In this document: positions 1-8,693 of the stretch, in pieces
Layout: each line of letters starts with the position of its first letter
Position numbering within the stretch: position 1 is the stretch's first letter
NCBI GenBank assembly: GCA_019695055.1
Contig: JAIBAT010000142.1
Location: forward strand, 1-36,117
DNA: 36,117 bases
Reading direction: 5' to 3'
DNA from: Candidatus Sumerlaeaceae bacterium
GTDB lineage: Bacteria > Sumerlaeota > Sumerlaeia > Sumerlaeales > Sumerlaeaceae
Notes under the pieces: model-generated
Told to the model about the DNA's origin: nothing
The model's input: only the letters and a program-made list of their open reading frames with translations
The model's database searches: none
Program-made: the position numbers and the translations under genes

Positions 1-1005
1 ATGGCTGGCCAGGACCAGTTGAACCAGATCAATGTTTCGGGTGGCGGAGGTCCGGGTTTTAACCCGCAGGATCGCGCCAGAAATGCAGCGGCCGCTGCCA
101 ACAACAACCAGTTCGCCTCCCCCGCTCTCCCTGGACCTGCGGGAAATCTTGCCGGCCCGGCCGGTCTGCCCGGCGGTGTCCCGCCGGGGGCTTCTGACCT
201 TACTGCTCCAGGCGCTGGGGGCGTACCCGGTGCTCCCGTGGCCCCGGGAGCCGCTCCGGCGGTTGCGACGCCTGCTCCCACGATTCAGGTCCTTTTTGGA
301 AAGCGTGTTTATGACGCGGTGACCGGTCAGCTACTTGAGGATGCCCGCCGGCTCACTGTGCCTGCAACAGAAGCCGACAAGTACCTGGACGATGGCATCC
401 ATGACAATGGCATTCAAGGCGACGGCATCCGCGGCAACGTCGAGACCATTAAGGACCAGTTCATCGGAAATGAAACCAACGAAATCAAAGACCAGTTAAT
501 CAATTCGGTTCGCGAGGCCGAGACGCTTGCACCCTCGGCAACAATCGACTATAAGGACCGCTCCTCGGATGCCTCCGTTGGCTACGGTGGCGCCATGTTC
601 AACAAGTCCGACAACGTCACCGCCTCACGGGCAAAGCGGGTGACCGAGAATTCAAGCGTTATGCATTTCTTCCGCTATCATGTGATGACGGTGAACCCCA
701 CCGACAGCGGCGGTCGATTCCCCAATCTGCTTGCGGCTGAAAAGAAGCGCGACGAGGCACTGCGCGACTGGAACAACAAGTTCCTGGCGGACTACCGCAC
801 CAAGAAGGAAGACCCGCAAAGCCCGTTCTTTCAGGTTTACGTGCCCGAACCACCAAACGAGCCTAAATACCCGGTTCCCCCGGGCTACGTGGCTCCTCAA
901 ACCATTGCCCAGAATGGCGGAACTGCTCCTGGGCAGCCGGGGGCCCCGCCAAGACCCAATATTTATAATGGCGATGCGGTCATAGGGGCGGGCTATACAA
1001 ACTAA
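1..1005 (+). CDS. Unrecognised Gly/Pro/Ala-rich protein, possibly 5'-truncated by the window edge
   Basis: I do not recognise this protein. It is open from base 1, which happens to read ATG, so the true start may lie outside the window. Residues about 14-95 are low complexity (Gly, Pro, Ala, Asn). A short motif follows in which DGI/NGI recurs every five residues (131-143), then a mixed charged region with few hydrophobic stretches, and a Pro-rich C-terminus. No signal peptide or membrane helix is visible in the part seen. The next gene starts 153 bp downstream on the same strand, after a plausible promoter, so it may be a separate transcript. The low-complexity style resembles the Gly/Pro linker of the large lipoprotein at 1825-5553. 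A structural or surface role is a guess. Confidence 0.7.
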   Translation: MAGQDQLNQINVSGGGGPGFNPQDRARNAAAAANNNQFASPALPGPAGNLAGPAGLPGGVPPGASDLTAPGAGGVPGAPVAPGAAPAVATPAPTIQVLFGKRVYDAVTGQLLEDARRLTVPATEADKYLDDGIHDNGIQGDGIRGNVETIKDQFIGNETNEIKDQLINSVREAETLAPSATIDYKDRSSDASVGYGGAMFNKSDNVTASRAKRVTENSSVMHFFRYHVMTVNPTDSGGRFPNLLAAEKKRDEALRDWNNKFLADYRTKKEDPQSPFFQVYVPEPPNEPKYPVPPGYVAPQTIAQNGGTAPGQPGAPPRPNIYNGDAVIGAGYTN

Positions 1006-1053
1006 GGTTTTTGGCTTTTGAGGCTTGCATTCGCTCCGCTGATAGGTTGTGAA

Positions 1054-1083
1054 TTGTCCCGTTTAGTGCAAGTCTTTGATAAT
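1054..1083 (+). promoter_or_regulatory. Possible sigma-70-type promoter for the 1159-6125 genes
   Basis: TTGTCC (1054-1059) and GATAAT (1078-1083) are separated by 18 bases in the gap between the first gene and paralog A. The -10 matches the consensus at 5 of 6 positions and the -35 at 4 of 6. Consensus use in this organism is unknown. Confidence 0.35.
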
Positions 1084-1158
1084 GATAGGTTTATGCTGGG
1101 GTTTATGGCGTAAGCCGAATGTGAAAATTGAGGACGAGGAGACTCGGAGCGAAGCATC

Positions 1159-1725
1159 ATGGCTGCAGAAGCGAAAACGCAACAGCGCCCTCCCACACCC
1201 ACGGAGCAAGCCTTGGCAGAAGCCCAGAAGCTGCTGCAACTTTGGGTGGCCGTGAAGGCCTATTTTATGCGCGCTTGCACCGAGGAGCCCATCGTCAAGG
1301 AAAACGAACAGGCGTTTCTTGAAACCAAGAGCGAGGTCTCCAAGCTCCAGCGAATGCTGACTTCCAAGATGCCCGAGGGATTGGTGTTCGGAAACGACCG
1401 CATGCAGGATTTCCTCCGTCAGGCCATCTCAATGAGCCACTTGCGGGGCTTGACCAAGGCCGATCGTGCCACCATGCTGAGCCTGTGGCATTACGTGTTC
1501 ATCTATCTGAGCCAGGCCGCCGGCGCACTCCAGTTTATTAACGAGGGCTATACCCCGCGCCCCAAGACCAAGGGCAAGGGCGGAAGCAACATTTCCGACC
1601 TGAAAGGGGCCGCCTCCAAAAAGAAGGAAGCCAAGCCAAACCCGTTGACATCCCCCAAGACGTGGGTAGTCATCCTATTGCTTGGTGCGGCAGGATACTT
1701 TGTTTTTAATGCGTTTAACAGGTAG
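1159..1725 (+). CDS. Paralog A of a new W/EAF/WH family, C-terminal membrane anchor (188 aa)
   Basis: Not a family I can name. The ATG follows CGGAG with a 9-base spacer. Residues about 20-128 form an all-helical domain with W29, E50-Q-A-F53, W110-H111 and G122. The same residues at the same spacing occur in the proteins at 5688-6125 and 12271-13299, which I take as homology. A Lys/Pro-rich linker (about 133-165) leads to one membrane helix (about 168-186) ending in NAFNR. This predicts a cytoplasmic helical domain with a C-terminal tail anchor, if positive-inside topology holds. It lies upstream of the giant lipoprotein on the same strand and probably shares its transcript. A partner or adaptor role in an envelope complex is inference only. 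Confidence 0.85.
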   Translation: MAAEAKTQQRPPTPTEQALAEAQKLLQLWVAVKAYFMRACTEEPIVKENEQAFLETKSEVSKLQRMLTSKMPEGLVFGNDRMQDFLRQAISMSHLRGLTKADRATMLSLWHYVFIYLSQAAGALQFINEGYTPRPKTKGKGGSNISDLKGAASKKKEAKPNPLTSPKTWVVILLLGAAGYFVFNAFNR

Positions 1726-1824
1726 GGCGGCAATGCTGGGAGTCCGTGGGATGGAGCCGCAGGTAATTCGTCATTTGCAGTCAAATCGAGAAGGGTGAGT
1801 TCCAGCGTGTCAGGAATGGTTCGT

Positions 1825-4800
1825 ATGAACAAAAGTAACCTGGCGGCCTTGGTGGCCGCGACTGTTGGCATATTGGTTTTGGGCGGCTGCAGCAAGCAGC
1901 GCGCCGAGATAAAAATCAATACTGCCACCGAAAACATCAAGAAGGCCACCGAGTGGCAGGCCGGCACCTTCAATGAAAGCAAATCTGCGTTTGAGGCAGC
2001 CTCCAAGGCCCTGAAGGAAGCCCAGGGATTGCGCGACGGCCAGCAGTATTCCCAGGCATTGACGGTGGCCGCCGATGCCGTGAAGCAGTCGCAGGAAGCC
2101 CTCAATCAGGCCAAGACACGCTTTGCCGACGACCAGAAAACAAAAGCCCGCAAAGCCGTGGAAGTGGCCCGCATCAACGACGGCCAGACCGAAAACGCCA
2201 AACTGTTTGAAGAGGCCCAGGCAAATCTCACAAAAGCCGACGAAAAATACGCCAAGCAAAAGTACGAGGATAGCATTACACTGTCCCAGACCACCCAAAA
2301 CCAGGTGGACCAGTTGCTCGCGAGCCTGAAAAACAAGGCCGAGAACAAACTGCAGGAATTGACCGCGAAGATCAAGGAGCTGGAAGACGCCAAGGGGCGC
2401 GACTTCATGGGCAACGCGGTCATCAAGAGCAATGAATCGCAAAAGGCCATCGAGGCAAAGATCTCCAACGACCGTGACTACAAGCAGGCCATCATCATGG
2501 CCAGCACCGCGATCAACGACACGGAACTGGCCATCACCGAAACCAAGAAGAAACGCTCCAAGCAGGAACTGGAAGGGCTTGAGTCCAAGATTTCCGAGGC
2601 CATCGCAGAAGAAGCACCGATTTTTGCGCCCGATCAGCTCAAGACATGCCAGGACGCGTTTGAGGAACTGCTTCGCAACTTCTACGAAAACCAGTTCGAT
2701 ACGGTTCTGGGCGCCGCTGAACAGCTCAAGCCGAAGGTTAACCAGCTTATTACGGTAACGCGCATCGAGGCCACCAAGGACAAGATCAACAACGTCGAGA
2801 GCGGAATCCGCAAACTCAACGACCAGACGGTCGAGCAGTACCTGCCCGGCCGCATCAAGGTCATGGAGGATTACCTCGCGCAGGCCAAGGACCTCTTCGC
2901 CAACAACGAATTTGACAACGCCAAGGAGCAGGCCAGCCGCGGACTGATCGAGCAGGATCGCATCGTTGCCAGCTTTGACGCATTGGCCGAGAAAGCCATT
3001 CAGGACGCCGAGCGCGCCTACAACGCCGCCAAAAGCACCTATGAGCGAATGGGACAGATTTTCAATGCGCCGGGCAACAAGGTCACCGACCCCCGGCTTG
3101 ACGCCCGACGGGTGACCGAATCCGCAAATCTTGGCTCCAAGCTCGACAGCGCACTCGTCGAGTTCAAGCTTTCCAACGACAACCGCTCCAACAAGCAGTT
3201 CAAGAAATCCATCGAGGAAGCCAAGGAAGCCCAGTCCATTTCAGATGCAGTGGTGAACGGAACTTTTGGAGTTGTCGCCCAGCATGCGCTCCTTGAGATT
3301 CAGGATCAGGTTTCCGAACTCGAGCGGCAAAGAGCCCGCGACCGGGCCGCAACCCAGCTTACAAACGTTCAAAAACTCGTGGAAGACACCCAGAAGCTTC
3401 TGGCAGAAAACCAGAATCGCGAAGCGGCACAAATGGCCGCCAAAACCCGCGCCGAGTTGGAAAATGTTAAGCAGGAGTTGGCCCGCATTTCCAACAAGAA
3501 GCGGAATGAGGCCGACTTCATGATCCGCAGGCTCGAGGGTGGCGCTTCGGCCACACCCGCCGCCGGAGGGCGCGGACCCCGGGTGCTTGGCACAAACGAG
3601 AGCCCCGGCGGAAGCGATCTGAACAACAAGGAAATGATGTTCGATTCCCAGGAACTGGCCGCAGGCCTGCCCGCCAGGGAGTCTGTAGTTGTCGCCCAAG
3701 TGAGCATTGGGGCCAACCCCACGGCTCAGGGCTACGAAGGGAACGACAAGAACTTGTCCAACCGCCGTTTGCCCGGAGGCACTTACATGACGGACGGGCC
3801 CGCAGGCAGCCAGCCCAATCCTGAGCCCGGGGCCAAGACCGGAATGATTATTGGAACGCGCCCCGAACCGACCATTCGTACCCGTGACCGTGCCGAAGGT
3901 GCCGGTTCCAATGCGTCCTATGAGGGCTCCGGCGCACCGGGACCATTTGTCGCTCGTCCGGCTGCACCGCAGGGCGGCGCTCAGGCAATGTCTGTAGGGG
4001 GTGGAGCCACCATTCCCGACGCAGCAACCCAGGCTGATCAGTTGCGGTCCGAAGTTGCCAGCATCCTCAGCGATGACCGCCGCGTCCGCGATGTATTAGC
4101 CTACGAACCGGCCTCAATTGAACGGGCACGGCAGAAACTTGAGGACGCCGATAAGGCAATCAAGACTGCCGATTACAATGCAGCCATTACCGCTGCCGAG
4201 GATGCCCAACGAATCATTGTTGAGGCCGAACTTCGCTCCGCGAAGGTGGCCGCCACCAAGAACCTGAAGATTGCCGCCAAGCGAATCAATCTGGCCCAGA
4301 GCGCCGGTTCCATCATGTTTGCCCCGGCCCAGATCAGCGAAGCTATCAACTTGTTTGATCAGGCCAAGGGATTCATGCAGCGTGGCGAGTACCTCGAAGC
4401 CCGTGACGCCTCCGAGCAGGCCATGATTGCCGCCGAAGATGCGCGGCTTTACAACGTCAACAAGGCCCGCGACCTCGCCTCCCTTTCGCTTCGTTACAGC
4501 GGCTGGAAAGCTGCCCACCCAATGCTGGTGGAGGCTGAGAACACAGCCGCGGGCGCCGAGCAGTTGCTCAACAATCCCGACACGGCCCTCCAAGGCCAGG
4601 AATGCGCTAAGCAGGCTGTTTGCCTTGCCCAGATGGCCCTCGATAAGGCCCGGGATTTTACCTATCAGGAACGAATCGACAACATTTACCGCGCCCTGAA
4701 CCAGGCGTTGCGGGCAGGTGCGAATTACTTTAACGTGACCGAGGTCAAGGCCCTGATTGCCGAAATCAGTGAGACACGCGACGAGTACTTCACCCGCAAC

Positions 4801-5553
4801 TACGACGCCGTTGAACTCAAGCTTCGCGACATCGAGGCACGGTTGGCCCGGGTCATTGAGACCACCCCCCTTGTGCTTGAGCAAAACCTCGTCGAAGTCA
4901 CCGAAAAGCTGAACGCACTTGTTGAAGCCGGCGCCGAGAAGTACATGGCCCAGGAAGTGGACGACGTGAAGTCCCTCATGAACCGGTCGGTGATCGACTT
5001 CCGCAAAAAGGACTTCTATTCCTCCTACTCAAACCTGAAGAATGCGATCAAGCTGACGGACACCATCGAGGAGAAATTGCAGGAGCAGGTCTATTTCGAT
5101 GCGGTGACCGAGCTGCTGTCACAACTCGACAAGGCGATGATCCAGTACGCCACGGTCATTGATTATGACCCGGCCTTCATCAAGAAGCTGACCTCGCTGC
5201 CAAACGGCCAGCAGGCCTCCATCAACCTTGCGGCCAAAATGAACCCGAACGAGTTCAAGGACGCCGTGACCGACATTTACCTTCGCGCAATCCACTTGAA
5301 GCCGCCGCCTGCCCAGGAAGGAACCCACCAGGAGTTCCTTGTAACAATCAAGTTTGCCCGCGCTGCTGCGGACAACTTCCAGAAGCTGTATATCATGGAT
5401 CAGTTGTCCCGCAAGGATTCCTACGACATCATCGACACAGCCTACAACCAGATCAAGCGCTGCAAGCAGATGCGCAGCGAGATCCAGATCAAGCTCATCG
5501 ACCCAATGTCACGCACCAAGCTAATCCAGGCCGAAAAGATCGTAAACTACTAA
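1825..5553 (+). CDS. Giant helical-repeat lipoprotein (1242 aa), function unknown
   Basis: From the ATG at 1825 (AGGA, 9-base spacer) the N-terminus is a clean lipoprotein signal: MNKS, a hydrophobic core, and lipobox L-G-G-C with Cys22. An upstream in-frame ATG at 1816 and GTG at 1795 would only lengthen the n-region. The mature protein has two long alpha-helical arms, residues about 25-565 and 735-1240. They are separated by a Gly/Pro/Ala-rich disordered linker (about 568-732). Each arm repeats a roughly 55-70 residue helical-hairpin unit, recognisable by a short 'aromatic-x-x-A' turn between two Ala/Glu/Lys-rich helices, such as QQYSQA, QKYEDS, RDYKQA, NEFDNA, ADYNAA, GEYLEA and RNYDAV. 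This resembles DUF4398- or TPR-like hairpins, but I cannot assign a family. The protein should be exported and lipid-anchored. It lies between paralogs A and B, suggesting a joint structural assembly. Confidence 0.85.
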   Translation: MNKSNLAALVAATVGILVLGGCSKQRAEIKINTATENIKKATEWQAGTFNESKSAFEAASKALKEAQGLRDGQQYSQALTVAADAVKQSQEALNQAKTRFADDQKTKARKAVEVARINDGQTENAKLFEEAQANLTKADEKYAKQKYEDSITLSQTTQNQVDQLLASLKNKAENKLQELTAKIKELEDAKGRDFMGNAVIKSNESQKAIEAKISNDRDYKQAIIMASTAINDTELAITETKKKRSKQELEGLESKISEAIAEEAPIFAPDQLKTCQDAFEELLRNFYENQFDTVLGAAEQLKPKVNQLITVTRIEATKDKINNVESGIRKLNDQTVEQYLPGRIKVMEDYLAQAKDLFANNEFDNAKEQASRGLIEQDRIVASFDALAEKAIQDAERAYNAAKSTYERMGQIFNAPGNKVTDPRLDARRVTESANLGSKLDSALVEFKLSNDNRSNKQFKKSIEEAKEAQSISDAVVNGTFGVVAQHALLEIQDQVSELERQRARDRAATQLTNVQKLVEDTQKLLAENQNREAAQMAAKTRAELENVKQELARISNKKRNEADFMIRRLEGGASATPAAGGRGPRVLGTNESPGGSDLNNKEMMFDSQELAAGLPARESVVVAQVSIGANPTAQGYEGNDKNLSNRRLPGGTYMTDGPAGSQPNPEPGAKTGMIIGTRPEPTIRTRDRAEGAGSNASYEGSGAPGPFVARPAAPQGGAQAMSVGGGATIPDAATQADQLRSEVASILSDDRRVRDVLAYEPASIERARQKLEDADKAIKTADYNAAITAAEDAQRIIVEAELRSAKVAATKNLKIAAKRINLAQSAGSIMFAPAQISEAINLFDQAKGFMQRGEYLEARDASEQAMIAAEDARLYNVNKARDLASLSLRYSGWKAAHPMLVEAENTAAGAEQLLNNPDTALQGQECAKQAVCLAQMALDKARDFTYQERIDNIYRALNQALRAGANYFNVTEVKALIAEISETRDEYFTRNYDAVELKLRDIEARLARVIETTPLVLEQNLVEVTEKLNALVEAGAEKYMAQEVDDVKSLMNRSVIDFRKKDFYSSYSNLKNAIKLTDTIEEKLQEQVYFDAVTELLSQLDKAMIQYATVIDYDPAFIKKLTSLPNGQQASINLAAKMNPNEFKDAVTDIYLRAIHLKPPPAQEGTHQEFLVTIKFARAAADNFQKLYIMDQLSRKDSYDIIDTAYNQIKRCKQMRSEIQIKLIDPMSRTKLIQAEKIVNY

Positions 5554-5575
5554 GAGGCCCAGGCGCCGCGGGATT

Positions 5576-5683
5576 ATGGAACTTAACTACATATCGAAGG
5601 TCGAGATTCTCGTCATACTGGGCGTGCTGATTTTCACGGCGTACGTCTTCTACTCGCTCGACCTGTTCAAGAAGGGCAAATAA
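5576..5683 (+). CDS. 35-aa single-pass membrane peptide
   Basis: A short reading frame starts with ATG at 5576 and ends with TAA at 5683. It encodes MELNYISKVE, then a hydrophobic stretch (about residues 11-28), then a basic tail LFKKGK. This is a well-formed single membrane helix with a positive C-terminus. It starts 22 bases after the lipoprotein gene and ends 4 bases before paralog B, so it is tightly packed in the same operon. No strong Shine-Dalgarno sequence is visible, so coupling to the lipoprotein gene is possible. Its helix (VILGVLIFTAYVFYSL) has a similar layout to the C-terminal helix of paralog A. It might supply the membrane anchor that paralog B lacks. That is inference. Confidence 0.65.
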   Translation: MELNYISKVEILVILGVLIFTAYVFYSLDLFKKGK

Positions 5684-5687
5684 GACT

Positions 5688-6125
5688 GTGGCCTTTGGCA
5701 AAAAGCAGGCAAAACCAACCCAGAAGGATTTCCTGGCCATCGACAATCGACTGGCCATTTGCAAGGAGTACACCCGCCTCTGGCAGGAGTACTTCAAGTT
5801 TTTCTCCGACAGCCTCGTGGACAAAAAGATCTCGGACCGCGACGAGCAGGCCTTCATGCAGATTGTCAATGTGCTCGCTTCCAACCACTTCCGCTATGTG
5901 GAAATGGTCGGCGATTACTTCAAGGGCGGGGATGACATCCTGAAAGTTCTGACCGACACGGTAAGCCTCAACACCCTGAAAACCATGAGCGATGCGCAGT
6001 TCTCAAAGCTGCAGATTGAGTGGCACACCCTGTTCATCGCGATGAACAAGGCCATTGGAAAACTGAACGCCCTTGTCCCGCCGCCGGTGGAGCCCAAAGC
6101 TGGGAAAAAAGCCGCAGCAGCCTGA
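5688..6125 (+). CDS. Paralog B of the W/EAF/WH family, soluble (145 aa)
   Basis: Starts at GTG 5688, four bases after the 35-aa peptide gene. It is a helical protein without signal peptide or membrane helix. The family residues are W32, E53-Q-A-F56, W112-H113 and G124. The spacing (24, 56, 12) matches paralog C exactly and paralog A to within one residue. The C-terminus is a short Pro/Lys/Ala-rich tail. It is the last gene of the rightward locus; the next gene is convergent and 24 bases away. No function is known to me. Comparison with A and C defines the conserved core as roughly residues 18-128. Confidence 0.85.
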   Translation: MAFGKKQAKPTQKDFLAIDNRLAICKEYTRLWQEYFKFFSDSLVDKKISDRDEQAFMQIVNVLASNHFRYVEMVGDYFKGGDDILKVLTDTVSLNTLKTMSDAQFSKLQIEWHTLFIAMNKAIGKLNALVPPPVEPKAGKKAAAA

Positions 6126-6149
6126 TGGGGCGGGTGGGAATTCGGGGGC

Positions 6150-6893
6150 TTACCCCGTCAACCTTGCAAAGAGAATAGCCCGCGGGGAATTCTGCTCAAG
6201 CGGCTGCCCCATATAATCCCCGGCCATAAAATGAACCTTCCAACCAAAGGCCGCCAAACCCTCCGCCAATTCGCCAGGTGTAAATAGTCGGACTGATTCG
6301 CTCCATTCCATGGACTTCCCCGCACCGTCCACCACCTTCACAGATTTCTCCACGCGCGGCTTTTCGCCCCGAATCGCGCGTTGTTCCACCACCCTCCAGC
6401 CCTCCGGAGTCAATCTCTCCGTCCGGGGACTCAGTTCATTCCGCACTCTTGCTGAATTGAGAAAATCCAATACGACCCACCCCCCGGGACTGCAGACCCT
6501 CGCAAATTCCCCCAACACCGACATGTTCTCCTCGTCCGATTCAAAGTAACCGAAACTTGAAAATAGATTGACGACCAACGAAAAGGTGCCCCCGGCAACC
6601 GGAATGGAACGAAGATCAGCCCGCATGTAAGTTGGCAGCCCCTCCCCTCCCTGCGAGTAGCCAGCCTCCAGCAATTCCCGACTTAAGTCGAGCGAGAAAA
6701 CCCTGTAGCCGCGTCGGCAAAAAGCACGGGAATGGCGCCCCGCACCGCAAGGCGCATCAAGAACCTTCATTCCGGGCCCGATTCCCGTGACCGACGAAAT
6801 AAGTTCCACCGTCTGTCTGGCCTCGCCTTCATCGCGATGCGCATAAAGATTCTGGTACTGGACACCAAACGCCTCTCGATACCATTCTTTCAT
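6150..6893 (-). CDS. Class I SAM-dependent methyltransferase (247 aa)
   Basis: Glycine-rich motif I (VLDAPCGAGRHS), an acidic end of strand 2 (SLDLS) and a post-motif region LRSIPVAGGTFSLVVNLFSSFGY identify a Rossmann-fold methyltransferase of the Methyltransf_11/25 kind. The substrate cannot be told. I chose the ATG at 6893 because it overlaps the TGA of the upstream dprA-like gene as ATGA, typical of translational coupling. An in-frame ATG at 6935 would lie inside that gene. The small hairpin CGGGG/CCCCG at 6143-6157 overlaps the stop but lacks a T-tract. The gene is convergent with paralog B. Confidence 0.85.
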   Translation of the reverse strand: MKEWYREAFGVQYQNLYAHRDEGEARQTVELISSVTGIGPGMKVLDAPCGAGRHSRAFCRRGYRVFSLDLSRELLEAGYSQGGEGLPTYMRADLRSIPVAGGTFSLVVNLFSSFGYFESDEENMSVLGEFARVCSPGGWVVLDFLNSARVRNELSPRTERLTPEGWRVVEQRAIRGEKPRVEKSVKVVDGAGKSMEWSESVRLFTPGELAEGLAAFGWKVHFMAGDYMGQPLEQNSPRAILFARLTG

Positions 6894-7798
6894 GGTTGCA
6901 GCCCCGATAGCAAATCTCCCGCTTGCGCATGGCAAATGGCCAGACGACGGGAGGTGATTCCAGCCCAGACTTCATCAACTGCTGCCTTGTTCGCCACGGT
7001 TGGCAGCAGACCAGCGCTGCATGCAGACAGGGCCTTGTGAGCATCGTGACGGGCGGAATCCGCCGGCAGTTCACAGAGGTACCACGGAGTCTGCAATCGT
7101 CTCAGGTGCGAAATCGTGTTCAGCGTGCCACCCCGGCTGCCAGTTTCTGCAACAATCGCAGCGTCGCAATGGGCCGCCACCAATTCATTGCGTTGGTGAA
7201 AGTGCCACTTCTCGGTTGGATGTCCGGGCAGAAACGGGGAAAGGATCAGAACCCGCTTTTCACCATCCAGGATTCGAAAGGAAGCCTGAAACAAATCCGG
7301 ACTTGCCGGGGGAAACACGATCGTTGCCCCGCCGCTGGATAGAGCCGTTTCATGGGCCGTAGCGTCAATCCCAGGCGCATTTCCACTAACCACTACAATC
7401 CCACACTCGGCCAACTGCCCTGCCCAAGACCGCGCGGCGGCCCTGCCAACGGCACTGGGGCGCCGCGTGCCGATGATGGCCACAGAAGGCAATTTGAGAA
7501 GGGAGAGATCGCCCCGAAAATAGAGCAGTGGCGGAGAGGCCGGGCCAAGTGTCGCTCGAATTTGAGGTGGATAGCATTCTTCCAGCAACGTGACTACAGA
7601 CCATTCTCTTCGGCACAGTGCCGAGGCCACGGATACCGCCACTGTATCCGCCTTTGGAACAACCATTTCGAGAAACTCAACCAATCCGGCGCTCGGATTC
7701 GCGCTATGAAACCGCAGCATCAGTTCGCGCGTCCCGTCCGTACCTTCCCGCCTATGCAGTGCCACCAGATTCGGGAGAACCATTGATTCCGTAACCAT
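6890..7798 (-). CDS. DprA/Smf-like DNA-processing protein, diverged (about 302 aa)
   Basis: The centre carries the DprA Rossmann domain: VAIIGTRRPSAVG (about 106-118), then VVVSGNAPGIDATAHE and, further on, RNELVAAHCDAAIVAETGSRGG. DprA proteins bind incoming single-stranded DNA and load RecA in natural transformation. The N-terminal part (NLVALHRREG...LMLRFHSANP) matches the usual helical N-domain, so I place the start near ATG 7798. TTG 7813 behind GGAGG is an alternative, and the frame stays open to 7957. The usual SGLARGID is SGNAPGID here, losing the Arg, and no clear C-terminal winged helix follows. It may be a diverged DprA or another SLOG-fold protein. It is coupled to the downstream methyltransferase. 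Confidence 0.75.
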   Translation of the reverse strand: MVTESMVLPNLVALHRREGTDGTRELMLRFHSANPSAGLVEFLEMVVPKADTVAVSVASALCRREWSVVTLLEECYPPQIRATLGPASPPLLYFRGDLSLLKLPSVAIIGTRRPSAVGRAAARSWAGQLAECGIVVVSGNAPGIDATAHETALSSGGATIVFPPASPDLFQASFRILDGEKRVLILSPFLPGHPTEKWHFHQRNELVAAHCDAAIVAETGSRGGTLNTISHLRRLQTPWYLCELPADSARHDAHKALSACSAGLLPTVANKAAVDEVWAGITSRRLAICHAQAGDLLSGLQP

Positions 7799-7882
7799 GC
7801 CGTGTTTCTGCAACACACCTCCGGTTGATGCCAGCAATTTCCCATTGCCAGGCCCCCTGGCTGGCGGATTGTACTGAATGAT

Positions 7883-8653
7883 ATGAATCGCATCCGCCAA
7901 CTGGACCCATTCACCGCCGTCCTCGACATGGACGCCGGCGACCACACCATTGCGCACCGGGTGGCAGGCCTTGGGGCCCGAATTTTGGCGGGAATTCTCG
8001 ACAGTTTGATTGTGGCTTTCCCGATTGTTGGGGCCGGATTCCTATTGCTGGCTGCGGAAAAACAAACGCCAGTTCGAGAGCTTATTTTTGCCCTTTCAAC
8101 CGGGTATCTTGGCAGCCTGCTGCTCTACCACACATTATTTGAAATTGTGGTGCGCGGGGAGACGCCCGGCAAATCCGCATGTGGCATCCGTGTGGTTTCG
8201 CAAACTGGGCGCAGGGCAACTGCGATTCAGATACTCGTCCGCAACCTGTTGCGCACCATAGATTGGCTCCCGGCAATCTATGGAATTGGGGGCCTTGCGT
8301 CTTTTCTCGACAAGAATGCACGACGCCTTGGTGACCGGGCCGCCGGCACCATGGTCATCTACTCCGACAGAATCAGCCACCAGCTTGCCCGAGCCCACGT
8401 TCCCCCAAGTGTTTACTCCACCTCCGAGGACGGATACCTACTCGAAGCCATGCAAATGCGGGCACCCGCACTGGGTGACGAAATGCGCGAATCCCTGACC
8501 GAGCAACTCGCCCACCACCTGTTCAAAGTTTATCCCCCAGACCGCCCGGAGCTGCTGAGCGCCTACAACAGCGGTCGCTACGCCGATTTCCTCCGGGAGT
8601 TGTACCGCGTGGAGCGCGAGGCAGCCCTCGACGCCCCGCCGGAGAATGAATAG
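7883..8653 (+). CDS. RDD-family integral membrane protein (256 aa)
   Basis: The RDD pattern is clear: R-I-L-A-G-I-L-D-S-L-I-V at the first helix (about 33-44), further hydrophobic segments near 45-58 and 70-88, then the typical GETPGKSACGIRVVS loop and a final helix region ending in RRLGDRAAGTMVIY. A cytoplasmic tail of roughly 90 residues follows (about 166-256), acidic and without recognised domain. RDD proteins are poorly characterised; some act as Na+/H+ antiporters. The start is the ATG at 7883, preceded only by GGCGG at a long distance. A perfect 6-bp hairpin GCCAGG-CCC-CCTGGC (7847-7861) lies in the 84-bp divergent gap with the dprA-like gene and could be an operator. Confidence 0.85.
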   Translation: MNRIRQLDPFTAVLDMDAGDHTIAHRVAGLGARILAGILDSLIVAFPIVGAGFLLLAAEKQTPVRELIFALSTGYLGSLLLYHTLFEIVVRGETPGKSACGIRVVSQTGRRATAIQILVRNLLRTIDWLPAIYGIGGLASFLDKNARRLGDRAAGTMVIYSDRISHQLARAHVPPSVYSTSEDGYLLEAMQMRAPALGDEMRESLTEQLAHHLFKVYPPDRPELLSAYNSGRYADFLRELYRVEREAALDAPPENE

Positions 8654-8693
8654 CCGGGGGGCAGGCAGTTAGTTGCAAGCGTTTCGCCGGTGT

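Noticed and set aside
7799..7957. Longer N-terminus of the dprA-like gene (ATG at 7957)
   Set aside because: It would overlap the divergent RDD gene by 75 bases and precedes the region that matches the DprA N-domain.
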